Below are positions 26,800-36,820 of a DNA stretch of 64,000 nt, piece by piece. The position numbers and the translations under genes are program-made. The DNA comes from Sphingobacterium athyrii (GTDB lineage Bacteria > Bacteroidota > Bacteroidia > Sphingobacteriales > Sphingobacteriaceae), in NCBI RefSeq assembly GCF_003071065.1, contig NZ_QCXX01000007.1, forward strand, positions 248,669-312,668. The letters run 5' to 3'. The notes beneath the pieces are model-generated. The model saw only the letters and a list, made by a program, of their open reading frames with translations, was not told the origin of the DNA and searched no databases. The stretch's first letter is position 1, and every line of letters begins with the position of its first letter.

Positions 26800-28710
26800 A
26801 TGAAAAATTTCAAATCAAAAATAGGAATAGCCATATTATTTGGATCTATCACATTTTCTTCTTGTTCAAAATTTGAAGAAATGAATATTGACCCGCTAAA
26901 GGCCAATGAAACACAAGTAAAAATTGAGTACTTTTTTAACAATTCACTAACTGGAGCTCAGCAAGATCCCAATATCGCAGAACGGATATTTGTTTTAGAC
27001 TGGAAAACAGCAGGAAGACAGCACATGACCAACGGCCTTGCATTAGGAACAGTGAATGACGATTGGTCGAAAGAATATTATCGATATTCTGCCGAATGGA
27101 TTAAAAATGCAAGTAAAGGAATTCAAATAGCCAATGATGAAATTAAAGCTGGATCTGCAAAAGATTATACCAACAATATCCTTCAAATATCAAGAATATG
27201 GAGAGCTTATCTTATCAGCGAACTAAGTGATAACTTTGGCCCAGTGCCAATTGATTATGCCGAAGGGGTAAATCCAGATTACAAACCTGTTAAAGATGTC
27301 TATTATTACATTCTTGAGGAATTGAAAGATGCGATTTCAAAAATTGATCCGAATGTAAAAATACCTGAAGATGTTTTAAAATTCGACAGAGCATATGGAT
27401 TTAAATACGATAGCTGGATCAAATATGCGAACTCTATGCGTATGCGATTAGCGATGCGTATGTCAGAAGTAGACGCTGCTAAAGCAAAAGCTGAATTTGA
27501 AGCTGCTGCTGCAACAAATAAATATATTGCAAGTCCTGCGGATAATTTTACAGTAGCAGAAAAAACAGGCTGGGATCCTTTGTCTGGAGTAATGAGCAGA
27601 GAATGGAATTCCCAAGCACTTTCCGCTACTTTAAACAATCTTTATATTGGTTTAGGCGGAATAAAATCTGATCAATTAGTTGGTACAGACTTAAAATCTT
27701 CTATTAAAGATGAGAATTATATTGGAAAACGCTATGCTAATCATTTCACCACACAGACAAATGATCCTTCAGCGGGATATTGGTTGGATGGGCTTCCCAA
27801 TAAAATTGACCCGCGTGCATATAAAGCATTTTATATTCCCGGAGATTTAAGTAATTCCAATTACTCTTTGTATCCATCCTGGACCGATGATGCGAAAACA
27901 CAGGAAGAAGTTTTAGTAAGCGGATCTAATCAAATAAAGGTTAATACAAAATATACATGGAATGCTTTTTCTTTAGGAGATTGGGGGGCCAAAGGAACAA
28001 ATAATAGACTCCGTTCAACTTTAGTAGGAAAAGTTCCGGCATTAAGCCAACAATTTAGAGCAAGCACAAGTAGCAGAATCTTCTTTGCTAGTTGGGAATC
28101 CTACTTCCTCTTAGCGGAAGCTGCTGTAAGAGGATGGTCTACAGGTACAACTGCTAAACAAGCGTATGAAAATGGCATAAAAGCTAGTTTCGATTATTGG
28201 GGTGTAGGTGCATATGCAGGCGATTACTTAAATTCGGAAAATTATAATCGTGTAGGGACTTCGGTAAAATTCACACATACAACTGAACCAGGGGATACCC
28301 ACAATATGAATTACATTGATGGATATACAAATACACCAGGAACTGTTAGCATCAAATATCCTGTTAACACATTATATAAAAATGGTGCGGTACGGAATGA
28401 TTTGCTAACGAAAATTATCACACAAAAATTTATTGCCAATTTACCATGGTTACCATTAGAATCTTGGAACGACCAAAGAAGACTGGGGTTACCATTTTTT
28501 GAAAATCCGGCAATTGAAAATGCATTACCTAACTTGCCAGATCTGAATGCAAGTAATATGATGACAAGTAATATCAAATTCTTCCCACAACGATTAAACT
28601 ATCCTTCTTCTTTCAGAGAAGCTTCTCCTGATAAATATCAACAGGCTGTTTCTCTTCTTGGAGGTACTGATAAAGTTTTAACACCATTATGGTGGGCAAA
28701 ACAAAAATAG
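26800..28710 (+). CDS. SusD-like surface glycan-binding lipoprotein, copy 1
   Basis: The 636-residue protein has a lipoprotein signal ending in SITFSSC and then KFEEMNIDPLKA, typical of the SusD/RagB type 2 group. It contains the helical pattern around SWIKYANSMRMRLAMRMSEVD found in these proteins. It would sit on the outer leaflet as the lid of the SusC channel and bind the substrate. It is longer than the usual 500-550 residues. It is the last gene of the operon and a clear terminator follows. Confidence 0.92.
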   Translation: MKNFKSKIGIAILFGSITFSSCSKFEEMNIDPLKANETQVKIEYFFNNSLTGAQQDPNIAERIFVLDWKTAGRQHMTNGLALGTVNDDWSKEYYRYSAEWIKNASKGIQIANDEIKAGSAKDYTNNILQISRIWRAYLISELSDNFGPVPIDYAEGVNPDYKPVKDVYYYILEELKDAISKIDPNVKIPEDVLKFDRAYGFKYDSWIKYANSMRMRLAMRMSEVDAAKAKAEFEAAAATNKYIASPADNFTVAEKTGWDPLSGVMSREWNSQALSATLNNLYIGLGGIKSDQLVGTDLKSSIKDENYIGKRYANHFTTQTNDPSAGYWLDGLPNKIDPRAYKAFYIPGDLSNSNYSLYPSWTDDAKTQEEVLVSGSNQIKVNTKYTWNAFSLGDWGAKGTNNRLRSTLVGKVPALSQQFRASTSSRIFFASWESYFLLAEAAVRGWSTGTTAKQAYENGIKASFDYWGVGAYAGDYLNSENYNRVGTSVKFTHTTEPGDTHNMNYIDGYTNTPGTVSIKYPVNTLYKNGAVRNDLLTKIITQKFIANLPWLPLESWNDQRRLGLPFFENPAIENALPNLPDLNASNMMTSNIKFFPQRLNYPSSFREASPDKYQQAVSLLGGTDKVLTPLWWAKQK

Positions 28711-28736
28711 TCCCTATTTTATTTATTAACTGAAGA

Positions 28737-28760
28737 CCGGCTTTAAAAGCCGGTTTTTTT
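28737..28760 (+). terminator. Terminator of the first ROK-SusC-SusD operon
   Basis: ACCGGCTTT and its complement around one base, followed by seven or more T residues, lie 26 bases past the SusD stop. Confidence 0.88.
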
Positions 28761-28855
28761 ATTTAATGTCAAATAAAAGAATTACATCTGTTACAATTAC
28801 ATTTAATAATCAATCAAAAGAAGGGGTCAATTCACTTAAAAATAAAGAATCTGTT

Positions 28856-28886
28856 AAATTCTTTTTAAAAAATTTAAAAAGAATTT
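28856..28886. promoter_or_regulatory. 14-3-14 AT-rich inverted repeat upstream of the second ROK gene (putative operator)
   Basis: AAATTCTTTTTAAA (28856-28869) and its exact complement (28873-28886) flank AAA. The core CTTTTTAAA/TTTAAAAAG is shared with the palindrome at 22405-22428, and it overlaps the -33 element of the promoter downstream in the same way. Confidence 0.6.
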
Positions 28887-28916
28887 GGAACTTAAAATAA
28901 ACTATATATATCTTTA
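28884..28916 (+). promoter_or_regulatory. Promoter of the second ROK-SusC-SusD operon
   Basis: TTTG (28884-28887) and TATCTTTA (28909-28916) are 21 bases apart, the same design as the first operon. The leader to the ATG at 29075 would be about 150 nucleotides, compared with about 35 for the first operon. Confidence 0.58.
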
Positions 28917-28998
28917 TTTTTAATAAAACTAGGAACAACACAAAACTCCTCTGCGTTAACCTGAATTGACAGATCAGAAGAGTGTAAGTTCGCTACCT

Positions 28999-29022
28999 AT
29001 GATATTAAATAGATAATATCAT
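28999..29022 (+). other. Leader hairpin before the second ROK gene
   Basis: ATGATATTA (28999-29007) pairs exactly with TAATATCAT (29014-29022) around AATAGA. It lies in the predicted 5' leader, 52 bases before the ATG. It has no counterpart before the first ROK gene. Confidence 0.4.
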
Positions 29023-29074
29023 ACATAAAAAATATTAGAACCCAATAATTACGCATAATGAAGTTTAACTAGAT

Positions 29075-30235
29075 ATGGTCGTCGAGATTTTAAGAAATTT
29101 GTACTATCGGCCAATGCAACCGATTGCAGACATCGCAAGTTCACTCTCTAAAAGTATTCCGTCTGTGACAAAACAGATTAATGAACTCCTCTCAAAAAGC
29201 ATTATTGTTGAAAATGGTTATGCGCCTTCAACAGGTGGAAGAAAAGCCATTCAATACATGCTTAACGAAAATCTTCAACACACTATCATTAGCGTATCTA
29301 TTGATCAGTTCTACACATCAATTGCCTTATCCAATCTTCAGACAGGTGTACTATTTTCCCAAGACAATATGCTGATTGACCTAAGGGATCCAGATGCAGC
29401 ACACAGGATTATGGAAGCAATTGATCAGTTTATCTCTAGCAATTCCATTGGATTGCAATATGTCATTGGAATTGGAATAAGTATGCCCGGTTTCGTAAAT
29501 GCCGATTCCGGTTTAAACGAATCTTATAGTAGCCAATCACCTTTATATAATATCAAAGAAAAGGTTGAACTCAAATTCAACAAACCGGCTGTAATTGATA
29601 ACGATTCACGTTGTGTCGCTTGGGCGGAAAAAAAATTTGGTGAAGCCCAGGATTCTTCCCATTCCCTTGTTATTAATCTCAATTGGGGTGTTGGATTAGG
29701 TATACTTATTAACGACAATATTTTCAAAGGTACATCTGGATTTGCTGGAGAATTTAGTCACATCCCACTTTCGGATGCGCAGACCTTATGCTCCTGCGGA
29801 AAAAGAGGCTGCTTAGAAGTTGAGGCTTCATTAAGTGCTGCAATCCAAAATATTGAAAAAGACATAAAGAATGGGGAATATTCAATTTATGACAAACTTG
29901 CAAAAGAGCACACTAATAAAGTCGAAGCAATGGTAGAAGCGGCAAAGATAGGTGACCAAGTTGCAATAAATAACATTGGAAAAATCGGCTATTTATTAGG
30001 GAAAGGAATTTCTACACTAATCCATATACTTAATCCCAATAAGATTATCATTAGTGGACAAGGTGCGGAAATCGGAGATATTCTTGCTCCTCATATTCAA
30101 GTAGCTGTTAATGAATATTGTATTCCAAAGATTGCAAAAAAGACAACTCTTGAGATTTCAAAACTACAAAATGCTCAGCAACTAGGCACAACAGCCCTCG
30201 TGATCGAAAAATTTATAAACAGTATAATTAACTAA
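29075..30235 (+). CDS. ROK-family transcriptional regulator (NagC/Mlc-like), copy 2
   Basis: A 386-residue paralogue of the regulator at 22504. It has the same layout: winged helix (IADIASSLSKSIPSVTKQINELL), GIGISMPGFVNADSG, VIDNDSRCVAWAEKKFG, and zinc site CSCGKRGCLEVEAS. The kinase DxGxT motif is missing here too (IISVSIDQFYTSI). The sensor half is more alike between the copies than the DNA-binding half, which fits related ligands and partly separated operators. It lies 23 bases before SusC. A four-codon ATG-AAG-TTT-AAC mini-ORF ends two bases before the ATG. It is probably an autoregulator of the downstream pair. Confidence 0.92.
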   Translation: MVVEILRNLYYRPMQPIADIASSLSKSIPSVTKQINELLSKSIIVENGYAPSTGGRKAIQYMLNENLQHTIISVSIDQFYTSIALSNLQTGVLFSQDNMLIDLRDPDAAHRIMEAIDQFISSNSIGLQYVIGIGISMPGFVNADSGLNESYSSQSPLYNIKEKVELKFNKPAVIDNDSRCVAWAEKKFGEAQDSSHSLVINLNWGVGLGILINDNIFKGTSGFAGEFSHIPLSDAQTLCSCGKRGCLEVEASLSAAIQNIEKDIKNGEYSIYDKLAKEHTNKVEAMVEAAKIGDQVAINNIGKIGYLLGKGISTLIHILNPNKIIISGQGAEIGDILAPHIQVAVNEYCIPKIAKKTTLEISKLQNAQQLGTTALVIEKFINSIIN

Positions 30236-30258
30236 TATTTTACACAAACACCTAAAAC

Positions 30259-33200
30259 ATGAGTCTATTTTACAAAAAAACTGCAGGATTGGCGTTATGT
30301 ACACTATTTAGTGCGACATCACTCTACGCGCAGCAAAGCATTACTGGAATAGTTTCAGATGCTAAGGGACCAGTCTCTGGCGCGACTGTTTCTGTAAAAG
30401 GAACAACTAGGGGCACACAAACAGGCACCAATGGATCTTTTACAATTCAAGCCTCACAAGGGGAGACCTTACGTATATCTATTGTTGGATATAAATCCCA
30501 AGAGATTGTAGTCGGTACGAGCAAGTCCGTAAAGGTAACGTTAACTGAAGATGCTTCCGCTTTAGAAGAAGTTGTAGTAACGGCCATGGGCATAAAAAGG
30601 GAAGCTAAAGCCCTTGGATACGCCTCATCTACAATAAGTTCAAAAGAACTAACTCAAGCAGGTACGACAAACATCGGTTCTGCCCTTTATGGAAAAGCGC
30701 CAGGCGTACAAATTAATTCAGCTCCAGGAGGAGCTTCCAGTGCAGTTAACATTCAAATCCGCGGTATTAATTCGCTAAGTAACAACAGACAACCTTTATA
30801 TGTTGTTGATGGTGTAATGATTAGAAACGATCAACAAGCGGGTTCAAAAGGTCTAAACAACACCGGCGGTATAACCGATCCTGGAGGTCAGGCGATATGG
30901 TCAGATAACAGAATACGTGGAAATGGTATGTTAGATTTAAACCCCAATGATATCGAGTCCATGACAATATTAAAAGGTGCCAGTGCCACAGCACTGTACG
31001 GATCCGATGCTGCAAGTGGTGTAATAGTAATTACAACAAAAAAGGGGGCGAAAGGAAAAGGACTTGGAATAGACTTTAATTACACTGGATCAATAGAAAC
31101 AGCTGCTTTCCTTCCAAGACTGCAATACGAGTATGGACCTGGTTATGATGCTGCGACCAACTTACAATCAGGAGCAACTGAAGAAGGTTGGATGACAAAT
31201 TCACTTTTTCCAGGAGATAGACTCTTAAATTACAATGCATGGGGGCAGTTTGGGCCAAAATATGATGGACAAGATGTCCGTTGGTGGGACGGTTCGTTAA
31301 GAAAATATTCAGCTAATAAAGGAAATTATGGTGATATTTTTGACACCGGACACAATAGCAACTTTAATCTAAGTATATCAAATCAAACTGAAAAGATAAA
31401 CTATAGGTTATCCGCTTCCAATATGGATTATAAGGCAATTGTACCAGGAAGTAAAATGAATAAAAGCACCTTTAATTTAAACAGTTCCATCAAGCTGGCC
31501 GACCGTTTGGATCTGGACGTAGTTGCTTCTTATATCAGTACAATCACCAAAAATAGACCTGGTTTAATGGGAGACGTTTTGGGATCATATGCTGGTTTTT
31601 TTAGTGGAGCCGAGGATGTCGAGAAAATGAAAAATCAACTCTACCAAACCTCTGACGGCTACCGCTACAACCCTTTTGGTTCAAATCGACCTGAAGCATT
31701 TCCTGTTAATTATAGAGCAGTCAATCTCCTAAACTATTTTTGGCAACAAAAGAGAAACAGTTATGAAGAGAAAGAAAACCGTTTTTTGGGAAGTGCTACA
31801 TTAAATTGGGGTATATTGGACAAACTAAAGTTTAGAGGCCGCTTAGGAACAGATTTTACAGGGCTAAACATTGAAAATAAAGAGCACAATGAATATGCTG
31901 TTCAATATAATGCAACCAACAGCACTGGTAAATTTGAGGTGTCTAAAGGAATATATAAAATTATTTATGGGGACGCATTATTAACTTATGCAGATAAACT
32001 ATCAGATGATCTTGATTTTAGTTTAAGCGGAGGCTTTCAATCCCGCATGGAAAACTATGATGATCAAATGTCAAGAACTGAAGGCGGCTTAGTTTCAGCT
32101 AATTGGTTTAGCTTAAACAATACGTTTGGACAAGCAGTAACTACACACGTTAGAAAAGAACTGATTAAATATGCTTACTTTGGCCTATTGAACCTTTCCT
32201 ATAAAAACTACTTATTCTTGGAAGGTACAGGCCGTAAGGAGTATTCGTCAACATTGCCAGCTCAAAACAATCCATATCATTATGGTTCCGTAAATACGAG
32301 TTTTGTATTCTCTGATGCATTTAAATTACCTGATTTCTTTAGCTATGGAAAGCTAAGAGCATCTTATGGTGTCGTTGGTAATGATGCTCCAATTTACGCG
32401 TCAAATATTGCCTACAAACAATCGTCATTAATTACTGTAAATGGTCCGGTACCTGCTCTAAATCTAAATTCTAGCTATGGTAACTTAAACTTGAAGCCTG
32501 AAAAGAAAACTGAAAAGGAAATCGGATTGGATTTAAAATTCCTGAAAAATAGATTAGGTCTAGATGTAAGCTATTATTCAAATTTTATAGATGATCAAAT
32601 TATGCCGTTGTCTACAGCATACACGACAGCAGCTACAACTCAAATACTCAATGTGGGAAAAATCTCTAACAGAGGTTGGGAAGTATCATTGAGCGGAACA
32701 CCAATAAAAAATGAAGAATTTTCTTGGAATGCTAGGCTAAATTTCTCAACTAACAAATCCAAACTTGACGCTCTAATTTCAGGAGTACCAAAATTAGTTT
32801 TTTATGACGCCGATCAAAGTTCCATCCGCATGGAGGCAAGACCTGGAGAGACCTTGGGAAATATATACGTATTCCCTCGCGCGACAAATGAAAAAGGAGA
32901 ATTTTTAATCTCCGACGAAGGTAATTATGTTATTGACAAATCAACATATGTCAAAGCAGGTAATATTATGCCTAAAGCAATAGGTGGATTATCAAATACG
33001 TTTAACTACAAGAACTTTAGCTTAGACTTTACTGCTGACTACAGATTTGGTGGACAAATGATTTCCACTCCACATAAGTATGCTTACGGAGCTGGTAGAC
33101 TAGAAAGCACATTGGAATACCGTGAATCGGGAATTACTTTAGACGGAGTTAATCAAAACACCGGTGCTAAAAATGATGTCCATCTTTCTGGAGCTGAATA

Positions 33201-33507
33201 CTATATTAATAATTTCTATTGGGGAAACAATGCTTGGAATGAAAAAGCCGCTGTCTTAGATAACAATTTCATTAAACTGAGAGAAGTTGTTATTGGATAT
33301 AGTCTACCTGAATCATTTACACAAAAATTAAAGTTGAATAGTTTACGTGTTTCTTTGATAGGGAGAAATCTCTTCTACTTCTATCGTTCGATTAAAGATA
33401 TTGATCCGGAGGCACCTGTTGGCAACTACTGGTACTCACAGGGTATCGATATTGGTTCTAACGCAGCAACAAGAAGTTTTGGTTTCTCTCTTAATGCTAA
33501 ATTTTAA
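30259..33507 (+). CDS. SusC/RagA-family TonB-dependent outer-membrane transporter, copy 2
   Basis: The 1082-residue protein has a signal peptide ending at LYAQQ, a carboxypeptidase-regulatory-like domain (SITGIVSDAKGPVSGATVSV), EVVVTAMGIKREAKALGYA, a plug (INSLSNNRQPLYVVDGVMI, then TILKGASATALYGSDAASGV) and a long barrel. The N-terminal 100 residues closely match copy 1, whereas the barrel has diverged. It is co-transcribed with the ROK gene before it and the SusD gene 12 bases after it. Confidence 0.95.
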   Translation: MSLFYKKTAGLALCTLFSATSLYAQQSITGIVSDAKGPVSGATVSVKGTTRGTQTGTNGSFTIQASQGETLRISIVGYKSQEIVVGTSKSVKVTLTEDASALEEVVVTAMGIKREAKALGYASSTISSKELTQAGTTNIGSALYGKAPGVQINSAPGGASSAVNIQIRGINSLSNNRQPLYVVDGVMIRNDQQAGSKGLNNTGGITDPGGQAIWSDNRIRGNGMLDLNPNDIESMTILKGASATALYGSDAASGVIVITTKKGAKGKGLGIDFNYTGSIETAAFLPRLQYEYGPGYDAATNLQSGATEEGWMTNSLFPGDRLLNYNAWGQFGPKYDGQDVRWWDGSLRKYSANKGNYGDIFDTGHNSNFNLSISNQTEKINYRLSASNMDYKAIVPGSKMNKSTFNLNSSIKLADRLDLDVVASYISTITKNRPGLMGDVLGSYAGFFSGAEDVEKMKNQLYQTSDGYRYNPFGSNRPEAFPVNYRAVNLLNYFWQQKRNSYEEKENRFLGSATLNWGILDKLKFRGRLGTDFTGLNIENKEHNEYAVQYNATNSTGKFEVSKGIYKIIYGDALLTYADKLSDDLDFSLSGGFQSRMENYDDQMSRTEGGLVSANWFSLNNTFGQAVTTHVRKELIKYAYFGLLNLSYKNYLFLEGTGRKEYSSTLPAQNNPYHYGSVNTSFVFSDAFKLPDFFSYGKLRASYGVVGNDAPIYASNIAYKQSSLITVNGPVPALNLNSSYGNLNLKPEKKTEKEIGLDLKFLKNRLGLDVSYYSNFIDDQIMPLSTAYTTAATTQILNVGKISNRGWEVSLSGTPIKNEEFSWNARLNFSTNKSKLDALISGVPKLVFYDADQSSIRMEARPGETLGNIYVFPRATNEKGEFLISDEGNYVIDKSTYVKAGNIMPKAIGGLSNTFNYKNFSLDFTADYRFGGQMISTPHKYAYGAGRLESTLEYRESGITLDGVNQNTGAKNDVHLSGAEYYINNFYWGNNAWNEKAAVLDNNFIKLREVVIGYSLPESFTQKLKLNSLRVSLIGRNLFYFYRSIKDIDPEAPVGNYWYSQGIDIGSNAATRSFGFSLNAKF

Positions 33508-33519
33508 TACATAAAAGCG

Positions 33520-35106
33520 ATGAAAAAATTTAATAAAATATTAATATACGGAAGTTTTCTCCTGACATTGGTGAGCTTTCAATCTTGTAAGACAGAATTA
33601 GAAGACCGTTATGTCGATCCTGAACAAACAGTGACACCAAATATTCCAGCGTTTTTCACGCAGATTTTAAACAATCCTCGTTTACGTTCCGAATATTGGC
33701 ATTATAGAACATTCATATTCATGCATCATGCTAGGTATACTCAAACCGCATATTTTGAAAATGAAAACACAATGTATCAACAAAGCGACTCCTATACAAA
33801 CGACTATTGGAAAGATTTTTACTCACCAGGTATGATGGGAATTTTCAGAGTGATGGAGAAAACATTTAATGGTCTTTCGGATCAAGAAAAAGCTTCAAAG
33901 GAAATATTTATGACAGCAGCAAAAGTCGTTTTGTATGACCAAGCTTCTAAATTAGTAGATAACTTTGGAGATATTCCATTTTCAGAAGCTGGAAGCCTTG
34001 CATCAACAGATCAGATTAAATTAGCAAAATTTGATGATCAAAAAGAGCTATATAACACTTTTTTAATTGGACTTAAAGAAGCGAACAGCTTTTTTAAAAA
34101 TGCTTCCGCTACAAATGAATTTAATAGAGCTGATATTCTAAATTCAGGAAATCTTACAAAATGGCGTAAATATACTAATTCTTTACGTCTACGTTTGTTA
34201 ATGAGAATCTCGGCAATTGATGAAAATAGGGCTAAAACCGACATCATGGAAATGTTAAATAATCCGACTGAATATCCATTACTTGATGGCACAAATACTG
34301 GCGATTATAGTGTTGGAACAGAGGATATACTGTTGCAGCCTTTAACAAACTATACATCGAGCTTATTAGACGCAGTGAGAGAACTACCCAGCCATTATGC
34401 TCCTGATTATATGCTGAATACAGTTTTGAAAACTGCAAATGACCCTCGTACTACAGTACTATTTGACAAGTTCGGAGAAACAGTAGGTGGAAAATTTATT
34501 CCTAATAAGGAGTATCAAGCTATGCCAATTACTTTCACTTCGGCTCAAGCCAATGCTCAGTACATGAAGTATTCGGTTGTCGATTCTGCAACTGCATGGA
34601 TCAATAATAAATTGCCGGGAGTTTTGATGACTGCATCTGAAACAAATTTTATTAAGGCCGAGGCCCAAGAAAGATGGGGTACTGACGCTGCTGCAAAAAC
34701 AGCTTATGAAACAGCGGTAAAACAGTCTGTCGCTTTTTATTATTACCTAAATGCTAACTCATCGAATTCAGCCAAAGCAACTAAGCCAAGTAGCGAAGTA
34801 ATTGATAAATTCGTGACTGAATCAAATATAGCTTTCAGTGGGGATAAAAATGCAAAATTGAAGCTCATAGGGACACAAAAATGGTTACATTTTGGTTGGT
34901 TACAGGGTGAACAAGCATGGTCGGAGTATAGAAGAACAGGTTATCCAACTTTGCCAGCGTTTCCAGTTTCTACATTGAATGGGTTTCAGCGTCCTCCTGT
35001 ACGATTAACATATCCTTCTTCAGAGATTACTAACAATAGTGAAAACTATCAAGCTGTAAAATCTAAAGACACACGCGACACCAAAATTTTCTGGGACGTC
35101 AATTAA
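33520..35106 (+). CDS. SusD-like surface glycan-binding lipoprotein, copy 2
   Basis: The 528-residue protein has a lipoprotein signal ending in LVSFQSC. The body resembles SusD/RagB type 2 proteins, with KWRKYTNSLRLRLLMRISAID in the middle and the ending pattern YRRTGYPTLPAFP plus RPPVRLTYPSSE. It is the substrate-binding lid for SusC copy 2. A terminator follows 20 bases after the stop. Confidence 0.92.
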   Translation: MKKFNKILIYGSFLLTLVSFQSCKTELEDRYVDPEQTVTPNIPAFFTQILNNPRLRSEYWHYRTFIFMHHARYTQTAYFENENTMYQQSDSYTNDYWKDFYSPGMMGIFRVMEKTFNGLSDQEKASKEIFMTAAKVVLYDQASKLVDNFGDIPFSEAGSLASTDQIKLAKFDDQKELYNTFLIGLKEANSFFKNASATNEFNRADILNSGNLTKWRKYTNSLRLRLLMRISAIDENRAKTDIMEMLNNPTEYPLLDGTNTGDYSVGTEDILLQPLTNYTSSLLDAVRELPSHYAPDYMLNTVLKTANDPRTTVLFDKFGETVGGKFIPNKEYQAMPITFTSAQANAQYMKYSVVDSATAWINNKLPGVLMTASETNFIKAEAQERWGTDAAAKTAYETAVKQSVAFYYYLNANSSNSAKATKPSSEVIDKFVTESNIAFSGDKNAKLKLIGTQKWLHFGWLQGEQAWSEYRRTGYPTLPAFPVSTLNGFQRPPVRLTYPSSEITNNSENYQAVKSKDTRDTKIFWDVN

Positions 35107-35126
35107 TCGACACTACATCTCCTACA

Positions 35127-35155
35127 GAAAGCCACCTTCAAGTGGCTTTCTTTTT
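35127..35155 (+). terminator. Terminator of the second ROK-SusC-SusD operon
   Basis: GAAAGCCAC and GTGGCTTTC enclose six bases and are followed by five T residues. It separates the SusD gene from the fucosidase. Confidence 0.85.
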
Positions 35156-35177
35156 ATCATTTTCATTATATTTATAC

Positions 35178-36614
35178 ATGCAAAAACTGACAACCATTAT
35201 ATCAACCGCACTCTTGGCTACGACCTCTACTTTAGTCTTTGGTCAAGCCCACAATGTGTCGGGTGGCTATCAAAAACCTACCGATCCGCAGGTGATCGAA
35301 AACCTCGAACAATGGCAAGACATGAAATTTGGTCTCTTCATGCACTGGGGAACCTACAGTCAATGGGGGATTGTTGAAAGCTGGAGCTTATGTCCGGAAG
35401 ATGAGGGCTGGACACAACGCAAGCCTGAACATGGCGCAACTTACAACGAATACGTAAAGAACTACGAAAATCTACAGACAACATTCAATCCTACGGATTT
35501 CAACCCACAAAAATGGGCCGATGCCGCCAAAGCAGCCGGAATGAAATATGTGGTCTTTACAACCAAGCATCACGATGGATTCGCAATGTTCGATACCAAG
35601 GAATCGGATTATAAAATTACTTCCAGCAAAACCCCTTTCTCTTCAAACCCAAAAGCTAACGTCACCAAAGAAATATTCAATACCTTTCGCAATGACGGGT
35701 TCAAAATCGGGGCTTATTTTTCAAAACCGGATTGGCATACGGATTATTACTGGTGGAGTTATTTCCCGCCAAAAGATCGCAATGTAAACTATGATCCCCA
35801 AAAGCATCCTGAACGTTGGGAAAAGTTCAAAAACTATACCTACAACCAAATCAATGAACTTACATCCGAATATGGCAAAGTCGATATCTTATGGTTGGAC
35901 GGTGGTTGGGTACGTCCATTCAAAACGATTGATCAATCTGTAGACTGGCAACGAACCATCAAAGTTGAACAAAATATTGATATGGATCGCATTGGTGGCA
36001 TGGCCCGAAAAAATCAGCCCGGAATCATTGTCGTAGACCGCACCGTTCCCGGTAACTGGGAAAACTATGTCACACCGGAACAGGCCATACCTGAACATCC
36101 CCTGGACATTCCTTGGGAAAGCTGTATTACTATGGGTGACTCGTTTAGCTATGTTCCCAACGATAATTATAAGCCAACAAAGAAAATCGTCGAAACTCTC
36201 GTCAAGATTATCGCTCGTGGTGGTAACTATTTGCTGAACATTGCTCCTGGCCCTAAAGGAGACTACGATCAGGCTGCATATGATCGTTTAAACGAACTAG
36301 CCGCTTGGATGAAGATCAACCAAAGTGCTGTATACGCTACACGTACCATTGCGCCTTACCATCAAGGTGATTATTATTATACCCGAAGTAAGGACAATAA
36401 AATCGTCAATGTATTCCACCTGTCGGAGGGAGATACTTACCAACAGCCGAATGAATATGTCTTTGAGGTCCCTGACAATTTTAAGGTAAAAAAAATAACA
36501 ATATTGGGCCATAAAGGTCGTTTGAATTGGTCGCAACATGACAATCAGATCACCCTGAGAAGTCCGGGTACAAGATTTAATTATGCTACCGCGATTCAAT
36601 TGCAAAGCAAGTAA
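35178..36614 (+). CDS. GH29 alpha-L-fucosidase, secreted
   Basis: From the ATG at 35178 the protein is 478 residues with a signal peptide ending at LVFGQ. The longer frame from 35142 would begin inside the preceding terminator and is rejected. GH29 motifs are FGLFMHWGTYSQWG, MKYVVFTTKHHDGFAMFDT, and VDILWLDGGW, whose aspartate at about residue 241 is the expected nucleophile. Retaining alpha-L-fucosidases remove terminal fucose from plant, host or microbial glycans. Only 71 bases separate it from SusD copy 2, but the terminator suggests its own or read-through transcription. It probably works with the neighbouring SusCD systems. Confidence 0.95.
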   Translation: MQKLTTIISTALLATTSTLVFGQAHNVSGGYQKPTDPQVIENLEQWQDMKFGLFMHWGTYSQWGIVESWSLCPEDEGWTQRKPEHGATYNEYVKNYENLQTTFNPTDFNPQKWADAAKAAGMKYVVFTTKHHDGFAMFDTKESDYKITSSKTPFSSNPKANVTKEIFNTFRNDGFKIGAYFSKPDWHTDYYWWSYFPPKDRNVNYDPQKHPERWEKFKNYTYNQINELTSEYGKVDILWLDGGWVRPFKTIDQSVDWQRTIKVEQNIDMDRIGGMARKNQPGIIVVDRTVPGNWENYVTPEQAIPEHPLDIPWESCITMGDSFSYVPNDNYKPTKKIVETLVKIIARGGNYLLNIAPGPKGDYDQAAYDRLNELAAWMKINQSAVYATRTIAPYHQGDYYYTRSKDNKIVNVFHLSEGDTYQQPNEYVFEVPDNFKVKKITILGHKGRLNWSQHDNQITLRSPGTRFNYATAIQLQSK

Positions 36615-36653
36615 CAAAAAAGCAGCTGGATTACATCGAGCTGCTTTTTTGTT
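36613..36653 (+). terminator. Terminator of the fucosidase gene
   Basis: AACAAAAAAGCAGCT pairs exactly with its complement at 36639-36653 around an 11-base loop; the T-run is within the second arm. Confidence 0.85.
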
Positions 36654-36820
36654 ATCCGATAACGATGATCGATTTCAGGCATTTTCAGAGGCTTTCAATT
36701 GACTAACGAAGACCAACAAATACAAATCCACCCGATCGCCGCCATCAATCATTGTTCAAATAACTAAAATACAACCTATAAAAAACAGCACTTGTGAACT
36801 TGTCAGCACGTACTAACCGA

